From contig JBIOYL010000004.1 of NCBI GenBank assembly GCA_044870185.1, positions 1-12,714 of the forward strand: a DNA stretch of 12,714 nucleotides. The letters are read 5' to 3'. The notes below the pieces were generated by a model. The model ran no database searches. It worked only from the letters and a program-made list of their open reading frames with translations, and was not told the DNA's origin. Numbering within the stretch: position 1 is the stretch's first letter; every line of letters begins with the position of its first letter. Below, one piece after another: positions 1-5,871 of the stretch. The position numbers and the translations under genes were made by a program. Origin of the DNA: JBIOYL01 sp044870185. Its GTDB lineage: Bacteria > Actinomycetota > CALGFH01.

Positions 1-17
1 CCCCGGACCCCTCCGGC

Positions 18-905
18 TCATGGCGCCAGGCGCAGGATGCGCCAGGTCAGGACGGCGCCCGCCGCCACGATGAGGCCGGCCACCGCCGCCAGGTAGGCCG
101 GGCCGCCGAGCCCGGCCAGCTCCGCGAGCGAGCCGGGGTCGAAGGCGGCGCCGAACAGGCGGTCGACCACCCGGGTGGCCAGCTCGGGCAGTGCCAGCAG
201 GGCAAACCAGCGCCGCCCCGGGAAGCTGGTGGCGAAGAACAGCACCCGGGCGAGGGCGCTCGACACCAGGAAGACCCCGAGCATCGCGGCGGTGGCGACG
301 CTGCGGCGCGCGGTGAGGCTTGCGACGGCCAGCGCGACGATCCCGTAGTACAGGGTCAGCAGGGCGCCGGCGGCCAGGATGCGCCACAGGTCGCCGGCGT
401 GGCCGCGCAGGTAGGTGACGGCCCGCGGGGCGGTCAGGGTGTTGCCGACGAACAAGATGACCAGCGGCAGGGCGGCGGCCAGGGCCATCACGGCGAGCAG
501 GGCGGCCAGCTTGGCGGCCAGGTAGTCCAGCCGTGTCACCGGCCGGGTGAACACCAGCGCGAGCACGTGCGAGCGCCGGTCGGGGCAGAGCAGCTCCGGC
601 CCGGCGGTGGCCGCGAACAGCAGCAGGACCACGGCGACCACCCGCAGGTAGCGGTCGTAGCCGATGAACGGCCCGGCCACCTCGCCGAGCAGCACGCGGA
701 TGGCGATGAACGCCAGCACCGGCACGAACGCGAGCGCGAGCAGGAAGAACGGCACCACCTTCGCCTTCCACGAGCGCTTGAGCCCGAGCACCCGGCGGAC
801 GCCGGCCGCCACGATCGCCCGGACCGCCCGCGAGCGCCCCTCCCGCGGCCCGTCGTAGTGGCGGTAGCCGCGGTCGTAGATGGTGCCGGCAGGGGCGCGG
901 TTCAC
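18..905 (-). CDS. ABC-2 type transporter permease
   Basis: Integral membrane subunit of an ABC exporter; the ATPase encoded just upstream would power it. The 295-aa product has a short cytoplasmic N-terminus carrying the motif YDRGYRHYDGPR (about residues 10-21), which I recognise from actinobacterial ABC-2 permeases. About six hydrophobic segments follow, near residues 51-72, 86-106, 132-154, 176-198, 202-226 and 268-288. The GTG at 905 is preferred over an in-frame ATG at 956. The extra 17 codons would be read only from tandem repeat DNA, and the same repeat unit places a TGA overlapping this GTG, as if an old GTGA stop/start junction. The Shine-Dalgarno signal is weak (GGATGGTGG just upstream), so coupling to the ATPase gene is likely. 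Substrate is unknown. Family assignment is firm; the exact start is moderately sure. Confidence 0.88.
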   Translation of the reverse strand: MNRAPAGTIYDRGYRHYDGPREGRSRAVRAIVAAGVRRVLGLKRSWKAKVVPFFLLALAFVPVLAFIAIRVLLGEVAGPFIGYDRYLRVVAVVLLLFAATAGPELLCPDRRSHVLALVFTRPVTRLDYLAAKLAALLAVMALAAALPLVILFVGNTLTAPRAVTYLRGHAGDLWRILAAGALLTLYYGIVALAVASLTARRSVATAAMLGVFLVSSALARVLFFATSFPGRRWFALLALPELATRVVDRLFGAAFDPGSLAELAGLGGPAYLAAVAGLIVAAGAVLTWRILRLAP

Positions 906-1002
906 GGGCCACCATCCCGGATGGTGCCGGCGGCTGTGCGGTTCACGGGCCACCATCCCGGCCGGTGCCGGCAGGCGGGTGGCTCATGGGCCACCACCCC
1001 GG
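880..1002. repeat. Three tandem 41-bp repeats at an ABC gene junction
   Basis: Three head-to-tail 41-bp units lie at 880-920, 921-961 and 962-1002, each built around GGTGCCGGC and GGGCCACCA/CCCCGG-type blocks. Units 1 and 2 are nearly identical and unit 3 has diverged. The ATPase gene stops inside unit 3 (TGA at 986-984, within an ATGA), and the preferred permease start is the equivalent GTG in unit 1 (within a GTGA). Since 41 is not a multiple of 3, every unit shifts frame, so the array is not an in-frame protein repeat. The unit 1/unit 2 boundary also makes a small inverted repeat (ACCATC/GATGGT, 911-925). Confidence 0.9.
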
Positions 1003-2051
1003 CCGGCTCCCGGCGCCGACGGGCCGGTCTCGACGCGGTCCGGTCGGCCAGCGCTGTCGGCGGACGGCGCGGGCGCCGAGGAGGCGGCCTGGACGCGCAG
1101 GAAGGTCTCCTCCAGGCTCGGCGCCCGCCGCACCAGCCGGCGCAGCGCCCAGCCCCGCTCGGCCGCCACGTCACGCACCACGTCGGCCACGGACGGCGCG
1201 GAGGGCGCGGAGGGCGCGGAGGGCGCGGACGGCGCGGAGGGCGCGGCGGTCGCGGGCCGGCCGCCGCCCTGCACCACCAGCCCGTCCGGCCCGCCGCCGA
1301 CCTGCAGGCCGGCGGCGGCCAGCGCCGCCCGCACCGCCGGCCCGCCGTCGGCGAGCTGCACCTCGAAGCCGGGCTCGGAGGTCCCGGCCACCTCGGCGAT
1401 CGGGCCCTGCAGGACGACCTGCCCGGCGTGGACCATGACCACCCGGTCGCACACCCGCTCGACGTCGCCGAGCAGATGGGTGGAGACGACCACGTCGACC
1501 TCCAGCTCGGCGCGGACCCGGCGGATCAGCGCGAGCATGTCCTCGCGGCCCTGCGGGTCCATCCCGTCGGTCGGCTCGTCGAGCAGCAGCAGCCTCGGGT
1601 CGTGCACGAGCGCCGCGGCGAGCTTCACCCGCTGCTGCATGCCGGTCGAGAAGCCGCCGATGGCCCGGTAGCGCTCCTCCTCCAGGCCGACCTGGTAGCA
1701 GACCTCGCTGGCCCGCTCCCGCGCCGGCCGGGGCGGCAGCCCGCCGAGCTGGGCCATGAAGGCGACGAAGTCGGCCGCGGACACGTCGCCGGGCAGGCAG
1801 GAGCCCTCGGGCAGGTAGCCGACGTGCGCGCGCACCGCGATCGGGTCACGGGCGACGTCGTGGCCGAGCACGATGGCCCGCCCACCGTCGGGTGCGAGCA
1901 GGCCGAGCAGGAGCTTGAGCAGGGTCGACTTGCCGGCGCCGTTGGAGCCGACCAGGCCGGTGCAGCCCGGCTCGACGGTCACGTCCACGCCGCGGAGGGC
2001 CTGCACCGCGCCATAGCGCTTGCTGAGGCCCTCGACCTCGGCGACGGGCAC
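984..2051 (-). CDS. ABC transporter ATP-binding protein (CcmA-like, ABC-2 exporter)
   Basis: Cytoplasmic ATPase that would drive the permease encoded downstream. From the GTG at 2051 it is 355 aa. Visible motifs are Walker A GSNGAGKST (35-43), the Q-loop-region sequence YLPEG (79-83, E in place of the usual Q), signature FSTGMQQ (124-130, variant of LSGGQ), Walker B LLLLDEP (with D148, E149) and the H-loop STHLL (H182). The C-terminal third is the extension usual for ABC-2 exporters, here interrupted by a low-complexity Pro-Ser-Ala tract encoded at 1191-1253. The start is set by a strong AGGAGGG at 2058-2064, six bases before the GTG. An upstream ATG at 2174 would add 41 residues unlike the family. 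Its last few codons and stop lie in the 41-bp repeat array. Substrate cannot be told from sequence; antibiotic or lipid export is possible. Confidence 0.95.
   Translation of the reverse strand: MPVAEVEGLSKRYGAVQALRGVDVTVEPGCTGLVGSNGAGKSTLLKLLLGLLAPDGGRAIVLGHDVARDPIAVRAHVGYLPEGSCLPGDVSAADFVAFMAQLGGLPPRPARERASEVCYQVGLEEERYRAIGGFSTGMQQRVKLAAALVHDPRLLLLDEPTDGMDPQGREDMLALIRRVRAELEVDVVVSTHLLGDVERVCDRVVMVHAGQVVLQGPIAEVAGTSEPGFEVQLADGGPAVRAALAAAGLQVGGGPDGLVVQGGGRPATAAPSAPSAPSAPSAPSAPSVADVVRDVAAERGWALRRLVRRAPSLEETFLRVQAASSAPAPSADSAGRPDRVETGPSAPGAGRGGGP
1191..1253. repeat. 9-bp tandem repeat encoding an Ala-Pro-Ser tract
   Basis: About six to seven copies of GGAGGGCGC, with two GGACGGCGC variants, run in frame through the ATPase gene. 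They give repeated APS triplets on the minus strand, inside the C-terminal extension and away from the nucleotide-binding motifs. Because the unit is 9 bp, changes in copy number keep the reading frame and only alter linker length. Confidence 0.9.
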
Positions 2052-2057
2052 GCGCAA

Positions 2058-2064
2058 CCCTCCT
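2058..2064 (-). promoter_or_regulatory. Ribosome binding site of the ABC ATPase gene
   Basis: AGGAGGG on the minus strand lies six bases before the GTG at 2051. It decides that start over the upstream in-frame ATG at 2174. A TTG at 2057 is too close to the site to be used well. Confidence 0.8.
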
Positions 2065-2233
2065 GGACCAGACGACAGACCGACGCCACACCTTGGCACA
2101 CCGGCGGGGCGCCCGGTCAAGGGGGTTCGTTCGCTCACCGACACCCGCGCGGGCCGCTGGCCACGCGACACCAAAGCACCGCGGCGGCACCCCTGGCCAG
2201 GGTCAGACCGGGGACCTCGTCACCCGCATTGCC

Positions 2234-2359
2234 ATGCACTATGAGGGCCGGGCGACACTGGCGATCAAGGCTTGGCTCGTGACGTCCGCCGCGGTCGGGC
2301 TGGCCGCCGCTGTCGTGTTGACCGTGGTGGCGTCTATCCTTTACCAGGGGAGGAGGTAG
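2234..2359 (+). CDS. Small single-helix membrane protein (41 aa)
   Basis: Unrecognised small protein. It has a short basic amphipathic N-terminus (MHYEGRATLAIKAWL), then one hydrophobic segment of about 22 residues (about 16-37), and ends QGRR, which suggests a single inner-membrane helix with no globular domain. It diverges from the ABC operon and ends four bases before the next small gene, whose strong ribosome site overlaps its 3' end, so the three small genes are probably co-transcribed. Its own Shine-Dalgarno signal is poor. An in-frame GTG at 2279, with AAGG upstream, is an alternative start giving a 26-aa peptide that is nearly all transmembrane helix. No function can be assigned. Confidence is moderate because the ORF is short. 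Confidence 0.55.
   Translation: MHYEGRATLAIKAWLVTSAAVGLAAAVVLTVVASILYQGRR
2347..2356 (+). promoter_or_regulatory. Strong ribosome binding site for the 60-aa gene
   Basis: GGGGAGGAGG lies seven bases before the ATG at 2364 and overlaps the end of the preceding small ORF. It is one of the best ribosome sites in the window and argues that the short gene is really translated. Confidence 0.75.
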
Positions 2360-2363
2360 AGCC

Positions 2364-2546
2364 ATGAGTGAGAGTAGGGCGGCATCGCAGTCGCCGACCC
2401 CGCCAGCTCCGCCGTCGTTCGACCCCGATCCCGAGCTGATCGACCATTTGGAAGGCAACCGCTTCTTCCGGCACCTCTACCGAGAAAAGGCCGAGGCACT
2501 GCGAGCAGCAGCACAGTCGGAGACCACAACGGAGCGATCTGAGTGA
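2364..2546 (+). CDS. Small hypothetical protein (60 aa), paralogue of the next gene
   Basis: Unrecognised, soluble, acidic small protein. A Ser/Pro/Ala-rich disordered N-terminus (1-18) is followed by FDPDPELIDH (residues 19-28) and a charged, probably helical C-terminal half (FFRHLYREKAEALRAAAQS). It has an excellent ribosome site. Its stop overlaps the GTG of the following 50-aa ORF (GTGA), a typical coupling arrangement. That neighbour carries the related motif FEPDYGLIDY, so the two appear to be diverged duplicates. There is no predicted membrane segment and no metal-binding Cys/His cluster. The context is a small-protein operon next to a membrane peptide gene; the role is unknown. Confidence 0.7.
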   Translation: MSESRAASQSPTPPAPPSFDPDPELIDHLEGNRFFRHLYREKAEALRAAAQSETTTERSE

Positions 2547-2695
2547 GTGAGGACGCCAACGAGGCGGCGATGCAGCCGGCTTCCGAGCCGCAGGACCAGC
2601 CAGAGGCCCCGAAGTTCGAGCCGGACTATGGGCTGATCGACTACGCCCGTAGAGGGGAAGACCTGTCGACAATCGAGTACCCGGAGCAAGGCTAG
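2543..2695 (+). CDS. Small hypothetical protein (50 aa), GTG start
   Basis: Unrecognised acidic small protein. It starts with GTG overlapping the stop of the preceding gene (GTGA), with GGAG eight bases upstream (2531-2534). The N-terminus VSEDANEAAM resembles the MSESRA opening of its neighbour. A Pro/Glu/Gln-rich stretch follows, then FEPDYGLIDY (25-34), matching FDPDPELIDH of the 60-aa protein at F, P, D, L, I, D with conservative D/E and H/Y swaps. It then ends in an acidic tail and TAG. Shared N-terminus and motif plus translational coupling support a real duplicated gene rather than a chance ORF. Function is unknown; a pairwise complex with its neighbour is a guess. Confidence 0.6.
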   Translation: MSEDANEAAMQPASEPQDQPEAPKFEPDYGLIDYARRGEDLSTIEYPEQG

Positions 2696-2716
2696 CAACA
2701 CTCCACGAAGAAGCGC

Positions 2717-2745
2717 GGCTCATGGCGCCTAGCCTTCGCTGAGCC
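2717..2745 (+). terminator. Possible weak hairpin after the small-gene operon
   Basis: GGCTCA (2717-2722) can pair with TGAGCC (2740-2745), with a 17-base loop, 22 bases after the last small-gene stop. There is no T-tract. It is placed where an operon end is expected but could be chance in GC-rich DNA. Confidence 0.25.
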
Positions 2746-2750
2746 TGTGC

Positions 2751-2780
2751 TGTTCGGCGGCCGCCCGCCGCGGGTACGCT
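2751..2780 (+). promoter_or_regulatory. Candidate promoter of the acuC leader
   Basis: TACGCT (2775-2780) fits the actinobacterial TANNNT -10 consensus. A poor -35 (TGTTCG, 2751-2756) lies 18 bases upstream. Transcription would start near 2787, giving a 190-base leader before acuC that includes the 54-aa ORF and the GC hairpins. The call rests on the -10 only. Confidence 0.35.
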
Positions 2781-2813
2781 GAGGTGCAACGCACCAGCAC
2801 GCCTGGAGCGAAC

Positions 2814-2978
2814 GTGACCATGTGTCAAGCCACGACCCCGACCGGCCAGAGCACCGTCCGGCTGCTCGGGGCACCCCAAGGGGGTGCCCCGAGCCCTGCC
2901 GAGGGGTCCCCCGGACTCCTCCCCGTTGGCCGGGGCACCCCCTCGGGGCTCCCCGGACCACTGCGGCCGGGCCCATGA
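2814..2978 (+). CDS. Possible 54-aa leader ORF coupled to acuC
   Basis: This ORF starts at GTG 2814, five bases after GGAG (2805-2808), and its TGA overlaps the acuC ATG (ATGA, 2975-2978). acuC has no good ribosome site of its own, so reading this ORF could deliver ribosomes to acuC. The product is rich in Gly, Pro, Ser and Leu with no domain I recognise, and much of it is encoded by palindromic GC repeats. It may therefore matter as a translated leader rather than as a protein. The alternative is a chance open frame across a repeat. A competing frame from GTG 2822 would extend AcuC by 51 unlikely residues. Confidence 0.35.
   Translation: MTMCQATTPTGQSTVRLLGAPQGGAPSPAEGSPGLLPVGRGTPSGLPGPLRPGP
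2865..2956. repeat. GC-rich palindromic cluster in the acuC leader
   Basis: A perfect 13-bp inverted repeat, CTCGGGGCACCCC (2865-2877) and GGGGTGCCCCGAG (2881-2893), with an AAG loop is followed by a second CGGGGCACCCC at 2931-2941. The 2881-2891 arm can pair with either copy, and CCGAGGGG (2899-2906) can pair with CCCCTCGG (2939-2946). The segment could fold as alternative hairpins in the mRNA leader or be a dispersed palindromic element. No T-tract follows. Confidence 0.75.
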
Positions 2979-4129
2979 CCGGCCCGGTCGCGGTCGTCTG
3001 GGACGAGGCGCTGGCCGCCTACGACTTCGGTCCCGAGCACCCCCTGCAGCCGGCCCGCGCCCAGCTCACCATGGCCCTGGCCAGGGCGACCGGGCTGCTC
3101 GACAAGGCCGGCGTCGTCCGGCCCCTGCCGGTCTCCGGCACCGACCTCGCCCGCATCCACGACCTGGACTACCTGGCCGCGGTGTCCTCGGCCGGCCGGG
3201 ACGGGCACGCCGAGCTGGCCTACGGCATCGGCCCGGGCGACACGCCCGCGTTCGTCGGCATGCACGAGGCGTCCGCCCGCGTGTGCGGCGCGACCATGGC
3301 CGCCGCCTACGAGGTCCTGGAGGGCCGCGCCCTGCACGCGTTCTCGCCCGCCGGCGGCCTGCACCACGCCATGCGCGGCCGCGCGTCCGGGTTCTGCGTC
3401 TACAACGACCCTGCCGCGGCCATCGCCTGGCTGCTGGAGCAGGGCGTCGCCCGCATCGCCTACGTCGACGTCGACGTCCACCACGGCGACGGCGTGCAGG
3501 CGATCTTCGAGGACGAGCCGCGGGTGCTCACGATCTCGGTGCACGAGTCCGGGCGCTACCTGTTCCCGGGGACCGGGTTCGTCCACGAGATCGGCGAGGG
3601 GGCCGCGCGCGGCTCGATCGCGAACCTGCCCTTGCCGCCGTCGACCACCGACGACCTGTACCTGGCCGCCTTCGACGCGGTCGTGCCCGCGCTGGTGCGC
3701 GCCTTCGAGCCCCAGATCCTGGTGACCCAGCTCGGCTGCGACACCCACTACTCCGACCCGCTGGCCCACCTCGGGCTCACCCTGCACGCCTACCATGGGC
3801 TGGCCGGCCGCCTGCACGACCTCGCCCACACGGTGACCAAGGGCCGCTGGGTCGCGACCGGCGGCGGCGGCTACCAGTGGGCGACCGTCGTGCCGCGCGC
3901 CTGGTGCACCTACCTGGCCGAGATGGTCGGCGAGACGCTGCCCGAGTACGCGCCCTGGGAGTACATGGACGAGGCGCAGCGCCGCTTCGGCGTGGTCCTC
4001 GCACCGGAGCTGGGCGACGAGGTGGTCGCCCTGCGCTCCGAGCACCGCGCGCGGGTGGAGTCCACCATCGGCCACACCATCGAGGAGGCCCGCCGCCAGC
4101 TCTTCCCCCTCCACGGCCTGACCGTCTGA
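2975..4129 (+). CDS. acuC: AcuC-type histone deacetylase family protein
   Basis: Zinc-dependent deacetylase of the arginase/HDAC fold. In Bacillus, AcuC removes acetyl groups from acetyl-CoA synthetase; that is family knowledge, not shown here. The 384-aa product matches the usual AcuC size. Visible active-site residues are the His pair in GGLHHA (H130, H131), zinc ligands in VDVDVHHGDG (D167, H169) and in GCDTHYSDPL (D256), and the transition-state Tyr in GGGGY (Y300). The start at ATG 2975 gives the canonical N-terminus MTGPVAVVWDE just before the YDFGPEHPLQPAR motif. It overlaps the stop of a short upstream ORF and lacks a clear Shine-Dalgarno. It is followed after 80 bp by the phosphatase-family operon. 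Identification is firm; the substrate in this organism is unknown. Confidence 0.93.
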   Translation: MTGPVAVVWDEALAAYDFGPEHPLQPARAQLTMALARATGLLDKAGVVRPLPVSGTDLARIHDLDYLAAVSSAGRDGHAELAYGIGPGDTPAFVGMHEASARVCGATMAAAYEVLEGRALHAFSPAGGLHHAMRGRASGFCVYNDPAAAIAWLLEQGVARIAYVDVDVHHGDGVQAIFEDEPRVLTISVHESGRYLFPGTGFVHEIGEGAARGSIANLPLPPSTTDDLYLAAFDAVVPALVRAFEPQILVTQLGCDTHYSDPLAHLGLTLHAYHGLAGRLHDLAHTVTKGRWVATGGGGYQWATVVPRAWCTYLAEMVGETLPEYAPWEYMDEAQRRFGVVLAPELGDEVVALRSEHRARVESTIGHTIEEARRQLFPLHGLTV

Positions 4130-4133
4130 CGCC

Positions 4134-4161
4134 GGCGGCCGGCCGCCCCAGGCTCTGGGCG
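4134..4161 (+). terminator. GC palindrome and hairpin after acuC
   Basis: A perfect 14-bp palindrome GGCGGCCGGCCGCC (4134-4147) overlaps a hairpin formed by CGCCCCAG (4144-4151) and CTGGGCG (4155-4161), with a one-base bulge and a GCT loop. It lies right after the acuC stop. Without a T-tract it is only a possible terminator or mRNA end barrier. Confidence 0.3.
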
Positions 4162-4170
4162 CCCCTCCGC

Positions 4171-4176
4171 TACCAT
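4171..4176 (+). promoter_or_regulatory. Candidate -10 box of the 4210-8594 operon
   Basis: TACCAT fits TANNNT and would give a leader of about 27 bases before the ATG at 4210. No convincing -35 is visible at the expected spacing, so this is tentative. Confidence 0.3.
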
Positions 4177-4209
4177 GAGGCTGTCCCACGCGCCGACGAG
4201 GAGCACCGC

Positions 4210-4974
4210 ATGCCGCAGCCGACCCGCGACGAGCTTCGTGACCACCTGGTGGCCACGCGGATCGCAGGGTCGGTGCAGACACCGGTGTGGGACGTGCTGC
4301 GCAAGGCCGAACGGGTCGCGGCCGGGGACCCCGAGCACTCGTTCGGCCTGTCGGGCCTGCACCGCTGGTCCGCGGCGCAGGTGCTCGACCAGATCGAGGC
4401 CCAGTTCGGCTGGCGGCACACCCGGGGCGAGCCGGACGACGGCCCCACCTGGATCGACGTGGAGCTGCTCCTGGACGAGCTGGACCGTGCGGCCGAGCGG
4501 CTCGCCCGGGCGGCCGGCGGCGAGCACGTGCTGCTCGCCAGCGGCCATCCCACCGGCGTGTTCGGCCTGCTGCAGCAGGTGGCCTGTGCGCTGCGGGCGG
4601 CCGGCGCCAAGGTCGGCCGGCCCGGGGACGGGCTGCGCTTCCAGTTCGGTGAGCACCGCCGCCAGGTGCGCTACGTCCAGCACGTCGCCGTGCTCGCCTC
4701 CGGCGCCAACATCTACCACACCCACGCCGCCCACCCGATGGAGCTCGTCCTGGACCAGGCCGGCGAGGTCGACCTGGTCGTCGGCGACCACGGCTGGGCC
4801 GGCGCCGCGGCCGAGCGCGGCGTCGACGTGGTCTCGATCGCCGACATCAACGACCCCGCCCTGCCGATGGCCAAGGCCGACGGCCGGGCGGGGGTGGTGC
4901 TGCCCATGGACGACAACGTCTTGCCCGCCGCCTACGACCCGATCGCCGACTACCTCATCGCCCGCCTGGCATGA
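4210..4974 (+). CDS. Actinobacterial 'phosphatase' family protein
   Basis: The 254-aa protein resembles a conserved Actinobacteria family that databases label only 'phosphatase'; I recognise the pattern, not a tested reaction. Likely functional segments are SGHPTG (111-116), YHTHAAHPM (about 169-177, H170 and H172), GDHGWAG (192-198), DINDPAL (212-218) and the C-terminal MDDNVLP (D234, D235). The several His/Asp residues could bind metal. No signal peptide or membrane segment is seen, so it should be cytoplasmic. The ATG at 4210 has GAGGAGC five bases upstream. Its stop overlaps the start of the Clp1-like kinase gene (ATGA), so the two are translationally coupled, which suggests a shared pathway. 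The enzyme label is uncertain; membership of the conserved family is more secure. Confidence 0.75.
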   Translation: MPQPTRDELRDHLVATRIAGSVQTPVWDVLRKAERVAAGDPEHSFGLSGLHRWSAAQVLDQIEAQFGWRHTRGEPDDGPTWIDVELLLDELDRAAERLARAAGGEHVLLASGHPTGVFGLLQQVACALRAAGAKVGRPGDGLRFQFGEHRRQVRYVQHVAVLASGANIYHTHAAHPMELVLDQAGEVDLVVGDHGWAGAAAERGVDVVSIADINDPALPMAKADGRAGVVLPMDDNVLPAAYDPIADYLIARLA

Positions 4975-5864
4975 CCGACAAGTACGCCCGCCTCGTCCAG
5001 CAGGTGCTCGACGACCCTGGCACGGTGGTCCTGCTCGGGTCGATGGACGCCGGCAAGACGACCTTCGCCCGCACCCTGCTGGCCGGCGCCGTCGAGCGCG
5101 GCATCCCGGCCGCCTACCTCGACACCGACGTCGGCCGGACCACGGTCGGGCCGCCGACCACGATCGGGCTCAAGCACGTCACCGCGGCCGGGCACCTGAC
5201 CGACGACGCCCTGGCCCGGGCCGACGACCTGTACTTCGTCGGCTGGATCTCCGCTCAGTTCCACCTGCTGCCGCTGGTCGCCGGCACGGCCAAGCTCATG
5301 AACGCGGCCAGGGCGGGCGGCGCCGAGCTGATCGTGGTCGACACGTCGAGCCTGATCAGCGGCGTGTACGGGCAGATCCTCAAATACCACAAGATCGAGG
5401 TCACCCGCCCCGACTACATCATCGGGTTCGAGCGGGGCGAGGAGCTCGAGCCGCTGCTGGGCATCGCCCGCCGCTTCACGCCGGCCCGGGTCGAGGCCCA
5501 CCCCGTCCACCCGGACGTCCGTCCGACCACAGCCGACCAGCGGGCCGAGACCCGGCGGGCCCGCTTCGCGGCCTACTTCTCGGGGCCGCTGCACCGCTGG
5601 CGGGTCAAGCCGACCGTGTTCCTGCCCAGCCTGCCGCCCGACGCCAACCTCGCCAGCCTGGCCGGCCTGCTGGTCGGGATGGAGGACGGCAAGGGCTCGT
5701 GCGTCGGCATCGGCTACCTGGAGCTGGCCGACGACGGCGGGCTGCGCATGATCTCGACGGTGTCGGAGGGCGCCCGCGCCCTGCGCCTGGGCTCGACCCG
5801 CATCACGCCGGACTGGTCGTCGACCACCCGGGTCGACCTTCGCCACCTGTTCGGCACGGAGTGA
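4971..5864 (+). CDS. Clp1/Grc3-like P-loop polynucleotide kinase homologue
   Basis: The 297-aa protein has the P-loop of the Clp1/Grc3 family, which in eukaryotes and archaea phosphorylates RNA 5'-hydroxyl ends. Bacterial members exist, often annotated Clp1/GlmU family, without a known role. Visible features are Walker A GSMDAGKTT (23-31), DTDVGRTTVGPPTTIG (51-66, matching the family's D-x-D-x-G-Q...PP element, with R for the usual Q), Walker B-like LIVVDTSS (D124), and the segment GQILKYHKIE followed by PDYIIGFERGEELEPLL, which is very typical of Clp1/Grc3. The start ATG overlaps the upstream stop (ATGA) and the SAM hydrolase gene begins seven bases after its stop, so it is mid-operon. Nucleotide binding looks intact. 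The substrate (RNA, DNA or other) is unknown. Confidence 0.82.
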   Translation: MTDKYARLVQQVLDDPGTVVLLGSMDAGKTTFARTLLAGAVERGIPAAYLDTDVGRTTVGPPTTIGLKHVTAAGHLTDDALARADDLYFVGWISAQFHLLPLVAGTAKLMNAARAGGAELIVVDTSSLISGVYGQILKYHKIEVTRPDYIIGFERGEELEPLLGIARRFTPARVEAHPVHPDVRPTTADQRAETRRARFAAYFSGPLHRWRVKPTVFLPSLPPDANLASLAGLLVGMEDGKGSCVGIGYLELADDGGLRMISTVSEGARALRLGSTRITPDWSSTTRVDLRHLFGTE

Positions 5865-5871
5865 GGCTGCG

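Noticed and set aside
2092..2120. TTGACC (2115-2120, minus) as a -35 of the ABC operon
   Set aside because: No TANNNT -10 lies at 16-19 bases spacing; only GC-rich or CCAAGG sequence is there.
399..2282. Plus-strand 627-codon open frame opposite the ABC genes
   Set aside because: The minus strand holds clear ABC ATPase and permease motifs; the plus-strand product is Gly/Gln/Arg-rich noise.
2822..2974. N-terminal extension of AcuC from GTG 2822
   Set aside because: The 51 extra residues are Pro/Arg-rich and encoded by palindromic repeats; the family N-terminus begins at the ATG at 2975.
2692..2976. Minus-strand ORF with repeated Gly-Pro-Arg segments
   Set aside because: The protein repeats simply reflect the GC palindromes and there is no ribosome site or family likeness.
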